A stretch of DNA of 64,000 nucleotides from Dermatophagoides farinae (taxonomy: Eukaryota > Arthropoda > Arachnida > Sarcoptiformes > Pyroglyphidae). The notes beneath the pieces were generated by a model. It searched no databases. It was not told the origin of the DNA and saw only the letters and a program-made list of their open reading frames with translations. Location of the stretch: contig NC_134677.1 in NCBI RefSeq assembly GCF_024713945.1, positions 6,451,001 through 6,515,000 of the forward strand. The letters are read 5' to 3'. Each line of letters starts with the position of its first letter. The stretch's first letter is position 1. A program made the translations under genes and the position numbers. Positions 33,206-54,500 of the stretch are shown piece by piece.

Positions 33206-36008
33206 ATGCCTTCAAATAATGGTTATCAGCCATTGATTAATTCGCATCAAGCATCATCTTCATATTCATCATCATCATCATCATCGTCTCATCGAATATA
33301 CAGACCACGTTTTTTGGATGAAATATGTTCGGATGGTACTGCTGCACCTTCTTTAAAATTGGGCGACAAAGTCGTCTGGATTAGTGATGATGGTCCAGAA
33401 TACGGTGTTGTCAAATGGTTAGGAAAATTACCAGATGTTGGTAATGAATGGATGGCTGGTGTAGATTTTGTGAATCCAATAGGTTCTGGTACAGGATTAT
33501 ATCATGAATATCAGCTGTTTCAGACCAGAATGAATCATGCATCATTAGTGCCTATCGCCGGCTTGATAAGAGCTAATGATTATATTGGAAACCATATCAA
33601 CAACAACACAAGCAGCAGCAGCAGTAAAAACGATACCATTCTCATGCCTCCATTAAAGCCAAAACGAACGAAAAAGACTGAAACTTCCAAATTCTATACG
33701 AATGAGTTTTATCACAATAATCTTAATAAAGATTCAATGAATAATAATGATAATTTAGAAAAGCATAGTAAATTTTCTGACAATATTGGTCATCATTCAT
33801 CATCCACTATTGATTACATTTCCACTGATTTAGCTGAATTAAATTTTACTAATAATGTAATTCAGCCAAAAATTCTCTCATCTGATGCCGATTTCGACAA
33901 ATCTAGCCCATCAAAATGTAAGCAATTCAATAACTCATTTTCATTTCATTTTTTTTTAATTTCTTCCTGTTCTATCATTAACATTATATAGCCAATGAAT
34001 ATCCAACATTTGGATTGCATAATTCATCACGATCAATTACAAATTCATGTAATAGGACAGAAGAATTTGTGAATAACAAAAACAATTTTGATAAAATGGA
34101 ATGTGATCAACGTAAAATAAATGTACCTAGCCCTAAAAAAATCAATAACGGTATAACTATTGAAGAAAATCAAGAATCATCTGAAGACGATGAATTGTTT
34201 GAGATTGGTTCAGTGGTTGAAGTGGTCATAAATTCTGCATCATATCACGGAGTTATTCGATGGCTTGGTTTTCTTAAAAACGATATAGACTATAGAATTG
34301 ATTCGATTAGAAAATCGAACAAACGTTTCAAAGATGTTGTAGCTGGAATAGAACTTGAAGATGAAATCGCTGGTTTAACCGATGGAACATTAAATGGTCG
34401 AAGATATTTTGATTGTTCAATTAATAAAGCTTATTTTGTTCCTTTGAATGAATGTTCAAAAGATAGCCGTTTCTATCATAGTTCTGCTGCTTGTGTGGAA
34501 AATGGTAGCTCACTTTTGAATGAAAAACAATATGATTCTAGTCATTTTGGATCGATTGATTGTCCAACAGTTTTGGGTGACATAACACCATTAACTACTG
34601 CAGATTTACACCGTCTTTGCGGCAAAAATCGTGGCATTCAAGGCCACCATAATTCCTGTTATTTAGATGCTACTTTGTTCGCAATGTTTTCATTTAGTTC
34701 AATTTTTGATAGCCTACTTTATCGTCCCAAACGTTCAAACGACATACAAGAATATAATGAAGTTCAACGCATTCTCAAAGAAGAGATTGTCAATCCGCTA
34801 CGGTCGAATCTATATGTACGAGCTGACAGGGTAATGCATCTTCGACAATTGTTAGAGAAGATAAGCTCGGTACGAGGATTGACCAGCGAAGAAAAAGATC
34901 CTGAAGAATTCATAAATTTGCTCCTAAATGAGATATTGAAAACGGATCCTTTCCTGAAACTGAGTTCCGGTCTAGAATCATTATTTTATCAACTATTTCT
35001 AGAAAAAGATGAAAATCTTCAATTGCCAAACGTTCAGCAGCTGTTCGATCAATCATTTTTAGCATCAGATATAAAACTACGCGAAGTTCCATCATGCCTA
35101 ATGATACAAATGCCACGTTTTGGTCGCGATTTCAAAATGTATCCGAAAATAGTTCCTAGTTTAAATTTAGACATAACTAATGTTCTGGACAATTCTCCTC
35201 GACAATGTATAATATGTGGTGAACTGGCTCAATTCGAATGCAAAGATTGTTTTGGAAAATTCGGTGATGGTCTTGATTCAATAGCATTCTGTATGATATG
35301 TATGGAAAAAACTCATAGTACACATAAAAAACGCATCAAACACAAGACAATAAGATTAAATGTTCCTATGGAATTTACTATGCTTCAAAATCATACAAAC
35401 ATACCACGAGTAACAATGGAATTGTTTGCTGTACTTTGCATTGAAACAAGGTATTGAAATTGCTTTATATTTACTTAGGAATCATTTTTTCTCATGACAA
35501 ATTATCTCAAAAATTTATATAGTCATTATGTTTCATTTGTTAAATGTGGAACTGAACCTGACAGTCCTTGGTGTTTTTTCGATAGTATGGCCGATAGAAA
35601 AGGTATGGCATGAAAAAAATATGAATGAATTATTGAATACAATTCATTTCATCTATAAATTTTATTATAATTCATTGCAATTGTACAGGTGAACAGAATG
35701 GTTACAACATACCAGAGGTTGTCGAATTTCCGGATTTAAAGTAAGTCAATTTTTTGTTTTTTTCATATTAATAAAAAAATAATTCTATATGTTCTCTCTA
35801 TCTCTATATTTTATGGTTGTTAAATTGTTATTGTTACAATTTTGTGAAACAAATTTCAAATGAAATGCACAGATGGTGGATGAATGAAGATGGACAAAAT
35901 TTTCTACAAAAAAATCGTGATGATAAATTGATCCCCGAATTGGCCAAGCGTTTTTTCTCTGATGCTTATATTTGTTTTTATTCATCTGAAGCATCACATT
36001 ATAGATGA
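33206..36008 (+). CDS. CYLD: CYLD-type ubiquitin carboxyl-terminal hydrolase
   Basis: Five exons: 33206-33917, 33992-35450, 35523-35602, 35689-35740 and 35873-36008. Introns are 72-132 bp, all GT-AG with matching phases. They encode 812 residues (human: 956). An N-terminal CAP-Gly domain spans about residues 50-125 (LGDKVVWISDDGPEYGVV). A Ser/Asn-rich linker follows, then a second CAP-Gly at about 308-395 (YHGVIRWLGF, ELEDEIAGLTDGT), matching the last CAP-Gly of human CYLD. The USP domain from about 450 to the end carries C460 (NSCYLDATLF), H725 (SHYVSFVK) and D744 (FFDSMADR). An inserted B-box-like zinc module with repeated CxxC pairs (CIICGELAQFECKDC) is present as in human. The enzyme removes K63- and M1-linked ubiquitin chains and damps NF-kB/JNK signalling; CAP-Gly domains link it to microtubules and NEMO. 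Human CYLD has three CAP-Gly domains; I recognise two here. The polyadenylation signal is at 36166-36171. Confidence 0.96.
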
Positions 36009-37051
36009 TGACAATCATCATCACCATTGATAATAATTGATATAAACATGAACATCTTATCCACAATTGTGCAATATTTTTATCACTACGATTTAAAAAA
36101 AAAATCCCACCCAAAAACGAACAAAAAATCATGGAAAAAAATTTATTCTATTTCGACTTATTAAAAATAAAAATGAAATGAAATTGTGTGATTATTAATC
36201 AATAATATAATCGACTTATTATTACTTTGATTAGAAAACAAAAATGAAAATATTTTTCAATATGATTAAAATATTGTTTATTCTCAAATCACTGGTTGAT
36301 TTATTATTAATGATTGATTATCATAAAATGAATATATATGGATTTTCAAATGAAAATGACAAAGATCAAGATGTATTTGTTTTTGTTTTTTTTTGCATAT
36401 GTATAATTTGAATACATTTATTTACATGAAATATAAAAATAATATAACATAATAACATGAATATATGTGTTTATTATAATATACGATACATGGAAACAGA
36501 AAAAAAGAGTTATGTATTTCCATATTATTTCATTCACATTTATATTATTATTCATGAGAATATTAATTTTAATGTGTTTGCATATCAAATGTATTCATAT
36601 ACTGTGATTGGAAACAAACAGGAAAAAAAAAAATAAAAGAGGTATATTTCCAGTTATCAAGTGATTGATTATACTCATCGTACAAATAGATGAGAGTGGA
36701 GCAAATCGAGATAACGTATATATTATTATTATTATAAGGTGACCAAAGTCAAAATATACACACATAACCATAGGAATTGTGAAAATGATGATAGAAAACG
36801 AAACGAAGAGAAGGTGATGTATTTGTATGTGGGTTGGATGAGATCAAATTTCTATGATTTGTAAAAGAATTTAGATATTTTTTCTTTTCCCTGGTTGTTT
36901 TTTTTTCATATAAGAGGCGTGTGTGTTAGGTTTTTTTTCATAGTTTTTCACTATGTATGAAATTCAATGTATTCATATCTATCTGCTTGGTGTAAGTGTG
37001 GTTATGTGTTTATTTGACAATGATGAAAATTTATGGCCAATATTCGTGGCT
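36009..37051. other. Convergent intergenic region, CYLD and MAF1 3' UTRs
   Basis: About 1 kb lies between two convergent genes. AATAAA for CYLD is at 36166-36171 (plus), and AATAAA for MAF1 at 37009-37014 (minus strand). The rest is AT-rich with (ATT)n and poly-A. A short hairpin-like CATAG...CTATG is near 36939-36955. Nothing else is recognised. Confidence 0.7.
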
Positions 37052-40000
37052 TTATATTATTTCAATATCGAACGATGTGTATCCAGTGTCGTTAAACATG
37101 TCATCTGGCTGATTGGCATGATCGTCATTCCTGTAGAAAAGATAATGAAAACGAGAAAAAAAAACAAAAATCGAAATCAATGTAAAGTACGTGATTATAT
37201 GCATTGTACATACCGAACAGCACGATAGGTAAAGAATACGATTCGTTTAAGTTTTTTCGAATAGAAAAAATAATAATAAGCCCATATGGAACAATCATCC
37301 CATGGATCGAAATTTGAATCCGAATTAAAACTAAAAAAAATAAAACAAAAGATTAATGTTGAACATTTTGCCCATTGAATGAATAAAATGTAAAATTTAC
37401 ATACCGATAGATTTCACAATCTGATAGACTAATATGACTATCGATTGCCGACCAAAGCTGTGATTTCATTTCATTGTATTCTTGTCTTGCCGATGAACTG
37501 AAAAATGTCGAATCCACAGCATCCATTACATGCTAAATATCAGTGACAAAAAAAAATAATAATAATAATGAATAATAGTGTTTTTTGAAATGAGCAACGA
37601 AATAAAATTGAGATAATTAATGGTGATCATTGCTCCGTAGCGGTGAAATAATAATAATAATAATAATATATTGTTTTTTCTTTGCTAAAATGTTTTGAAA
37701 GCTTTAAACTTTAGCCTTTACGATATAATGTGATTGAGTGATACATTCAATTAATTTAAAATTTTTCAATTTAAAAACTAACACTTAAAAACGATTGATT
37801 TTTATTCTATTCTGGAGTACTACTATTTTGGCTAAAACAATCAAATGAAACGAAAAAAATGCCGAACCAGCGAAAATTCCAATGAAATGGAAAACAAAAA
37901 CACATGAAGATTAACGACCATATTTATTATTAGTTATATATTCTACGATTTATATATGGTAAAAAAACACAATCTAATTGACAATCTGTAATGCATGTAT
38001 TATTTTTCAACATGTACATTCGGCTACTGTTTAACACATTGAGCTTTGAGTGAAAGAAGAAAAAAAAAATTCACAGTGTAAGCTTTAATATTGTGTGACC
38101 ATCATCGAAATCATATTTCTTATGAATAGAACAAATTTCCATTATAATAAATGAAAAAATTGATGATCCAGGACAGATTTGCTTTTTTCTTCTGTTTCAA
38201 ATATTCTTGCTATTGTTAAAATGTATATAATAAAAATGAATGATTAATAATAATACCTTTACACTTGGTTCACGGCTAAATTCTTCAGCACGGCAATTAC
38301 TGAAATCATAATCCGGATTGAATGAAGCGTTCAATGTAGCAATCAAATAGAATAAAGTTTTTCGGCTGATCATCGATGCTGGTGTGTATTGAAATTCTGA
38401 ATCGGTGAATGAATCGAATCTGTCATGAAAAAAAAGTGTGAAAAAAAATGAATGCAATAAAATATTAGATGAATAAATAAATGCGAATAAATATAGAATT
38501 GAAAATGACAGAATTTCTATTGGATTTGATGTTCACATTGCCGCCAACCAAAAAAAAAAAAAAAAGAGAAAAAGTGATCCAATTTCATTTTTCATCAACA
38601 GGATCAAATTTCAAAATCAAGAATATATAAAATGAAATGTACATATCAAACTTTATTAACATCATCATCATATGATAAAAAAAATGAGAGAATTTCCCTT
38701 TCATTATTATAGTGTAGATTCCTATGAACAATTCTGGTCATATACACAGCGATTAAAGAAAAAAAAAGAAATTAAAACAGAATTTTTTGTTCCAGAATTG
38801 AATGAGTAAAATAATACAACTATATACCAATCCTAGCTTCCATTATCTATTGTGAAATGAAAAAAAAGTGAAAAACAACAAAAGAAAAATTCCATCAATT
38901 TTTTATTGATAAATGAAAAAGATGGTTATCAGGTTAAATATATATATTCTTGTTTGTTCAAGTGCAAAGAATTCAATATATAATTCGTTAATTTATGTGT
39001 GAGAAAATGAAAACAATTGTTATTTATTATATAAAAGTGAATGTGTTTAGCCTAAATATATAAAACAATCAATGTGTATAAGAAATTGAAAATTGTTTTT
39101 CATTACTAATCTCACAGTTTTTTTTCATTTTCTATCTTTTTTTTGTTTGTTTGTAACAATCATAATTAAGCTTTTGGCACGAACAACAACAACAACAACA
39201 ACAAAGTGGAAAAAATAGTCAGTCATTCAGGAATAATATCCATAGATAGACAAACAGGATTTGATCAATATATTTCCGTTTTTTTTCTATTTCTCTCTAT
39301 TCAAGCTCATAAAGAAATCAATTAAATATTTTTTTTTCTGTCTGGTATATATGTCCAAGTTTTCGTTTATAAAAATTCTGCACTTTTTCAATAATACAAT
39401 CAAATTGAATTGATAGTGATAACTTTGTCATGAAACATTCGTATAGATGAAATTTTTTGTTTTGTTTTGTTTTGCTTTTTCCGTTTTGTTTGAATTCTTT
39501 GTTATTTTTTTTCGATTATCATTATTAATACTATACGTTATGGTATATGATGTATTTTCAGATAACCAGGTTTATCTATTTTGGCTTGTTCTTTTCATCG
39601 AGATGTCTACTACACATGATGAAGAAATTCTTTGGTCTAAATTCCTTAGAACTATCCTATATAAACTCAGGTTAACTGGGAACTAGTAATTGAATGTGTG
39701 TGTGTGTGTGTGTGTGTGTGGTAATTGAAGAAAAGCAATTTGAGATTAGAATGACCAACTTATAGGCGAATAGCCAAATATTCTTAACCCAATAGAATTT
39801 TTTTGTTTGTTTGAAAACTTTGTTATAGATCATCGAGGAGGGAGTAAGAACACAAATGAAAATGAAATATACGACTATGAAATGTGATGGATGCGAAGAC
39901 AACCAAAAAAAAAAAAAAAAAAAAATAGAATAATAAGGAAACTTTTAGGAATAGTTTTTTTGTGACTAGAGCAATATAGAGAATTCAATCTTCGAATCGA

Positions 40001-40439
40001 GTGTAATGATCGGGAAAAGCCAAAAGAATATATATTATGAAATTAACCAAGCAAGTATCCGTTGCTGAAACTTTGTTATCATTGTCCAAGCTCACCTGCT
40101 GTTAAAAGATCCAGATTCCGGTGGTGAAAGTACTTCTAAATCATTCGGACTAAGACCATCGGCAGCATTCATCAACTTGAAGAGACGTTTTTCACTGGCC
40201 ACCAATTTACATGAATAACTTTCCAGTCTATATTAATTTTTCAGATTCCATAAATAAGACATGAAAATTGGGTAAGAAACAGAAAGAAAAATTAACAAAT
40301 AAATTAGAAATTACAAAAACAACATTAATCAAAAAGACAATGACAAGAATAATAACCTTCCAACAATCTGATATACGCCAGCATCAAAATTCAATGCTGA
40401 ATTAAGAGCTTCGAAATGAGAATGTTCCAAAAACTTCAT
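37052..40439 (-). CDS. Maf1: MAF1 repressor of RNA polymerase III transcription
   Basis: Six exons on the minus strand: 40357-40439, 40096-40227, 38257-38419, 37405-37532, 37214-37330 and 37052-37130. All are GT-AG with consistent phases, giving 233 residues. The start [16 protein letters not shown] and [11 protein letters not shown] match the A box of MAF1. [20 protein letters not shown], then EEFSREPS and [20 protein letters not shown], are nearly invariant family blocks. [19 protein letters not shown] is the C-box region. MAF1 binds Pol III and blocks its engagement with Brf1/TBP on tRNA and 5S genes under stress or starvation; TORC1 phosphorylation inactivates it. The [11 protein letters not shown] segment aligns with the human phosphoregulated linker (LEALSPPQTSG). 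The C-terminus (YTSFDIEII) is short and less acidic than in human (256 residues). Introns of 1676 and 724 bp interrupt otherwise short introns. The polyadenylation signal is at 37009-37014. Confidence 0.95.
38420..40095 (-). other. MAF1 intron 2 (1676 bp)
   Basis: Contains poly-A/T, an (AAC)n run near 39184-39204, a (TG)n tract at 39695-39720 and a long poly-A near 39905-39925. No exon was seen. It is bounded by the donor GTGAGC at 40090-40095 and the acceptor CAG at 38420-38422. Confidence 0.85.
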
Positions 40440-50551
<10,112 letters not shown>

Positions 50552-50711
50552 TTAGTATTGGTTGAATTTCATGTTGTTATTGTTGTTGATTGTGATAGTG
50601 GTGATGATGGTGGCCGTGGTGGTTGTGGTAATGATAGTGGTCCAGAATTTATAACAACCAACAAATAGCGCCGACGCGGCCACCACGACGGTTAAAAGGA
50701 TCCATGATCCA
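50552..50711 (-). CDS. Possible terminal exon encoding a transmembrane segment (unidentified)
   Basis: On the minus strand a T-rich acceptor (TTTTTTTTCTCTGGTTAG) opens a frame in phase 2. It encodes GSWILLTVVVAASALFVGCY, KFWTTIITTTT, an Ile/Thr and Asn-rich tail, and a TAA at 50552. The hydrophobic 17-residue core flanked by W and KFW looks like a single membrane span. It sits in a locally GC-richer patch that stands out from the surroundings. No upstream exon could be firmly attached; coding-like sequence on the same strand at 51234-51589 is a candidate. The plus strand of the same patch is also partly open (Gly/Asp-rich), so this is tentative. Confidence 0.3.
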
Positions 50712-51233
50712 CTAACCAGAGAAAAAAAAAATACCGAATATGTGTGTGTGTGTTGTGTTTACACATTTTTTTTCATTTATTATAAACCATACTCTGATGT
50801 TTTTTTTTGCATCGAATGAAATTTTGTGTGTATGTATGTGTGTGGGTGTGTAAGAATATAGTCGATTTTTTTACCATTATTATTATTCATAGTGGGCAAA
50901 ATAATTTTGAAATTTATTTTGAAAGCAAATTCTTCTGAAAAAAATGATCATAATAATCACGTTCATCATAGTATCTTTATTCATGGATCGGTGAAAAAAA
51001 ACATCTGATCACGATCGACGACAACAAATCATTTATTAAAACAAGGTTTTTTTTGGTTTGGTTAACTTTTTTTTCTCATATTTCTTCCATAAATGTTCTT
51101 TTTCATCAATTGATTATCATCATAATCAACATCGGTCTTTCAACTTTTTTTGTCATTAGTGTTCGATGTTGTTTTAATTTTTTTTTGTTTTCTCATCTTG
51201 TTCATATTAATTCCTCCATGAATAATGATTATT

Positions 51234-51589
51234 CTATAGGCCATATATATATATTGATTCTTGAGTGAAATTTAATGGCCAGTCTTTGATGCAATGTATA
51301 ATGTTTGGTGATTTCCGGACATAATGACTGGATGTTGTTAGTGTATGATGCATATTTGAATACCGAAAACATAAGAGTCTGTAAGTTTTCGTTAATCTTT
51401 TTTGATTTGAGAATTGTACCAATCTCTATTGACATAACGCAAACAAAATTCTTGGTCAAATGTAAATGCAAACACAGGACATGCATAATGTTTACGTTTC
51501 GGTTCAGAATAGTATTCAACAACATTGAATTTAGCAAATAAGCGATCAAGAATAAGATAAAATAGTTTTGATTGTTGTACAAACATCAA
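51234..51589 (-). pseudogene. Coding-like island split over two frames (possible pseudogene or exon)
   Basis: On the minus strand one frame (51589-51392) reads FYLILDRLFAKFNVVEYYSE, KHYACPVFAFTFDQEF, YVNRDWYN and then stops. A second overlapping frame (51422-51234) reads on with RLLCFRYSNMHH, YVRKSPNIIHCIKDWPLNF. Both have gene-like codon choice and are free of the usual homopolymers. No family is recognised. It may be a frameshifted pseudogene, an exon with an assembly indel near the A6 run, or chance. A plus-strand frame (51302-51541) is also open, so strand is not certain. Confidence 0.25.
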
Positions 51590-54500
51590 TATTCTCTATC
51601 ACTATCATCATCATCATCATCATCATCACTATTGTCAGTAGTCAAGAGTGATAATAATCTAGTTTTAATACATATTTGATTGGTGACTTTTTTTCTGGCA
51701 TTAAATTGTGATATATCGCCGATACATGACCATAAATATAAAAAAAATTAAAATCATCGAAAATGAAAACATTTAATCGGATTTAATTCGTAAGTTAATG
51801 AGCGTATTTATGTGTAAATGTTTTTGCTAGTGTAAGCTCAAATTGATTGCACACCCACACGCATAATTTGTCAGCCAAAAAAAAAAAAAATTCAAAACTT
51901 TTCATCATTATGATCATCATCATCATCATCATCGATACAAATCAAATTCCATCATTTTCAATGTTGTCCTTTTCTTTCAATCATTCATTATCATCATGAT
52001 CGAATTTTTTTCGCTTCCATTGCTTTCATCATCATTATAATCCAATTTGATTTTTTTTTCTTTTTTTGATAAAACAAAAATGCCTCGCCCAATAATTGAA
52101 TTTTTTTTTTTTGTAAATATTAGTCTCGTACTTGGAAAGTAATGAAGCAAACAAACAAACAAACAAGAAAAACAAAAAGTATTTGTTAAAAACCTGTGAT
52201 AAAATAGATTCATGATCAAATTTTTTCGTTTGATCATAATCATCAATGAGACCATCAGATAATAAATTCATACAAGAATGATGATGATAATAATAATAAT
52301 AATGACATGATACATTTGTTGACTTAACCAATGTCTTTCATCATCATGATCACCATTATCATCATCATCATTCATTTTAAATTTGTAAGTAATGAATTTT
52401 ATTACTTTCCAATCATTATTATTTGCGATATAATTCATTTTGTCTGTATAACTTTTTAAAATTATACTTGTACATTTTTGTATTTGGTATATGATTTATT
52501 GATTGATATTGAAGAATCTTATTCTATTCTATTTAGTTAATTCTTGTCAGCAATGGTGAGTAATATTCTGGATAATTTTTTTTTCTCGTTTATTTTACTG
52601 AACCTCATTATTATTATTCTTGTTTTGTTGTGTTTTGTTTGTTTTTTTTAGTCTTGATCATCCATTTATATTTATTACTTTCTCACTACAATTACTAGTT
52701 GGATTATTATTAGGTGATGATGATATCTTTTGGTAGTTTGTTCTTATGATATTCCTTAATATTGAGAAGATATGTTGTTGTTGTTGTTTGTAGTTGTTGT
52801 TATTCTTAATAATAAAGAATAACTGTAAAAGTTTTTTTTCTACACATGAAAAAAATGAACGTACACGAAACCACACACACACAAAAAAAAACAAAACAAA
52901 AAACATGATCAATGTCGAAGCTTTGAAAAAAAAGCTTGTCCACAATGTGTCCAGTAAATAATTGGCTATAAAAACAAAATAAGAAACCAGAAAAAAATAA
53001 TGAAAACATGTAACAATGAATTGAATCATTGAGAAAGGAAATGAAAAAAACACTAACGAATAAATAGTGTGTTACCAGCTAAAACCACTAACCGTTATTA
53101 ACATTAAACATCAACTTTATATCTTATATATCACACACATCATAGTGGTATTTTTTTTTCTCATATACAATGTGCTTGTATATTGTAGTGATAATAATTA
53201 TTTTATACTTGCCCCATCGAACATAAAATCTTTTTCTTTTCAGATGCAATCAACCATCATCAGCATCATTAGTATCCTGATATAGTGTGTGTGTGTTTTG
53301 CTTTTATTTTTTGGTTGGCTATAATTTCAATGTCCACCATGTTTTATGCAATATCGATAATGATTATAATGATGATAATAATTACACCCCCATCATCATC
53401 GATACATTTTTTTTTCTCGTACCCGATTTAGATTTCAAATAATAATGAGAGTTTTATTTTTCTGTCCACTATGATTATATATCCCAGTTGACACAATTGT
53501 ATTCAGGGGAACCAATTATTTGGAATTTTCCGGTGAAACTATTTATTTCTTATTATTATTATTACAATACTTCGATTATCACACCACCATGGCTATTATC
53601 AATGTGATAACACTCTCAAAAAAATTGGTAATCATTTATGGCCATGAATTTATTGATAGTCCATAAAAATATATGAATAATTACAATGAACCAATTATCC
53701 ACATTGGTTGTCATCATTATGTTCATGTTATTTTTTCAGTTTTGATTGCGCATATACTTTTATCATCAGAATACTATAACTAAATGGTCTTGGTTTCTTT
53801 TTATTTATCTCACACACACTTACACACACAAACTAAAATATTTTGTCTATTGGTCAGTCAGTTTTTTTTGTTATTCAAAAAAAAAATTCACTTGATTTGG
53901 ACGCAGCTGGACCATTCAGTGTTTTTCGATTTTTTTTTATATATTTCGGCTTTTTTTTCTCGTATCCAAGGGCAATTGTATGGCAATCATTATTGTTGAC
54001 AAAAACAAAAATCGAATCGTTTTATTTTCCATCATTATAGAATCATTGACAATATTTTTTTGTACTGTATACAAACATAAAAAATTTCAACTGTTATAAT
54101 GTAATTAATCTTCATTGGAGAGCTATGAAAGTATTACAAGTGAGAATGAAAGTGAATGGTCAGTAAAAACCACCGGCAATAAATGTATTGATATGAAAAT
54201 GTAAAAATTTCCATTAAAAGCTAAATATCATCCACCTACTTTTTACCATCTAATGGGCGTGTATCAGAATATCAATACAAAAATGGTCGAATATATATAA
54301 ATGATACTCTTATATGTAAAGCCAGCCGAAAAAAAAAGAAATTGATCAATTTTAATGTCTTCTGTGTGCTTCTTTTTTTTACATATATCTAACACAACAA
54401 CCAAAAAATAACTTGAATAATCGATGAATTTCTTCCGTTTTATTTCGTATAAATCTTGAACGAAAAAAAAAAATTTCTTATCTCCAAGATTAAATTGAAA

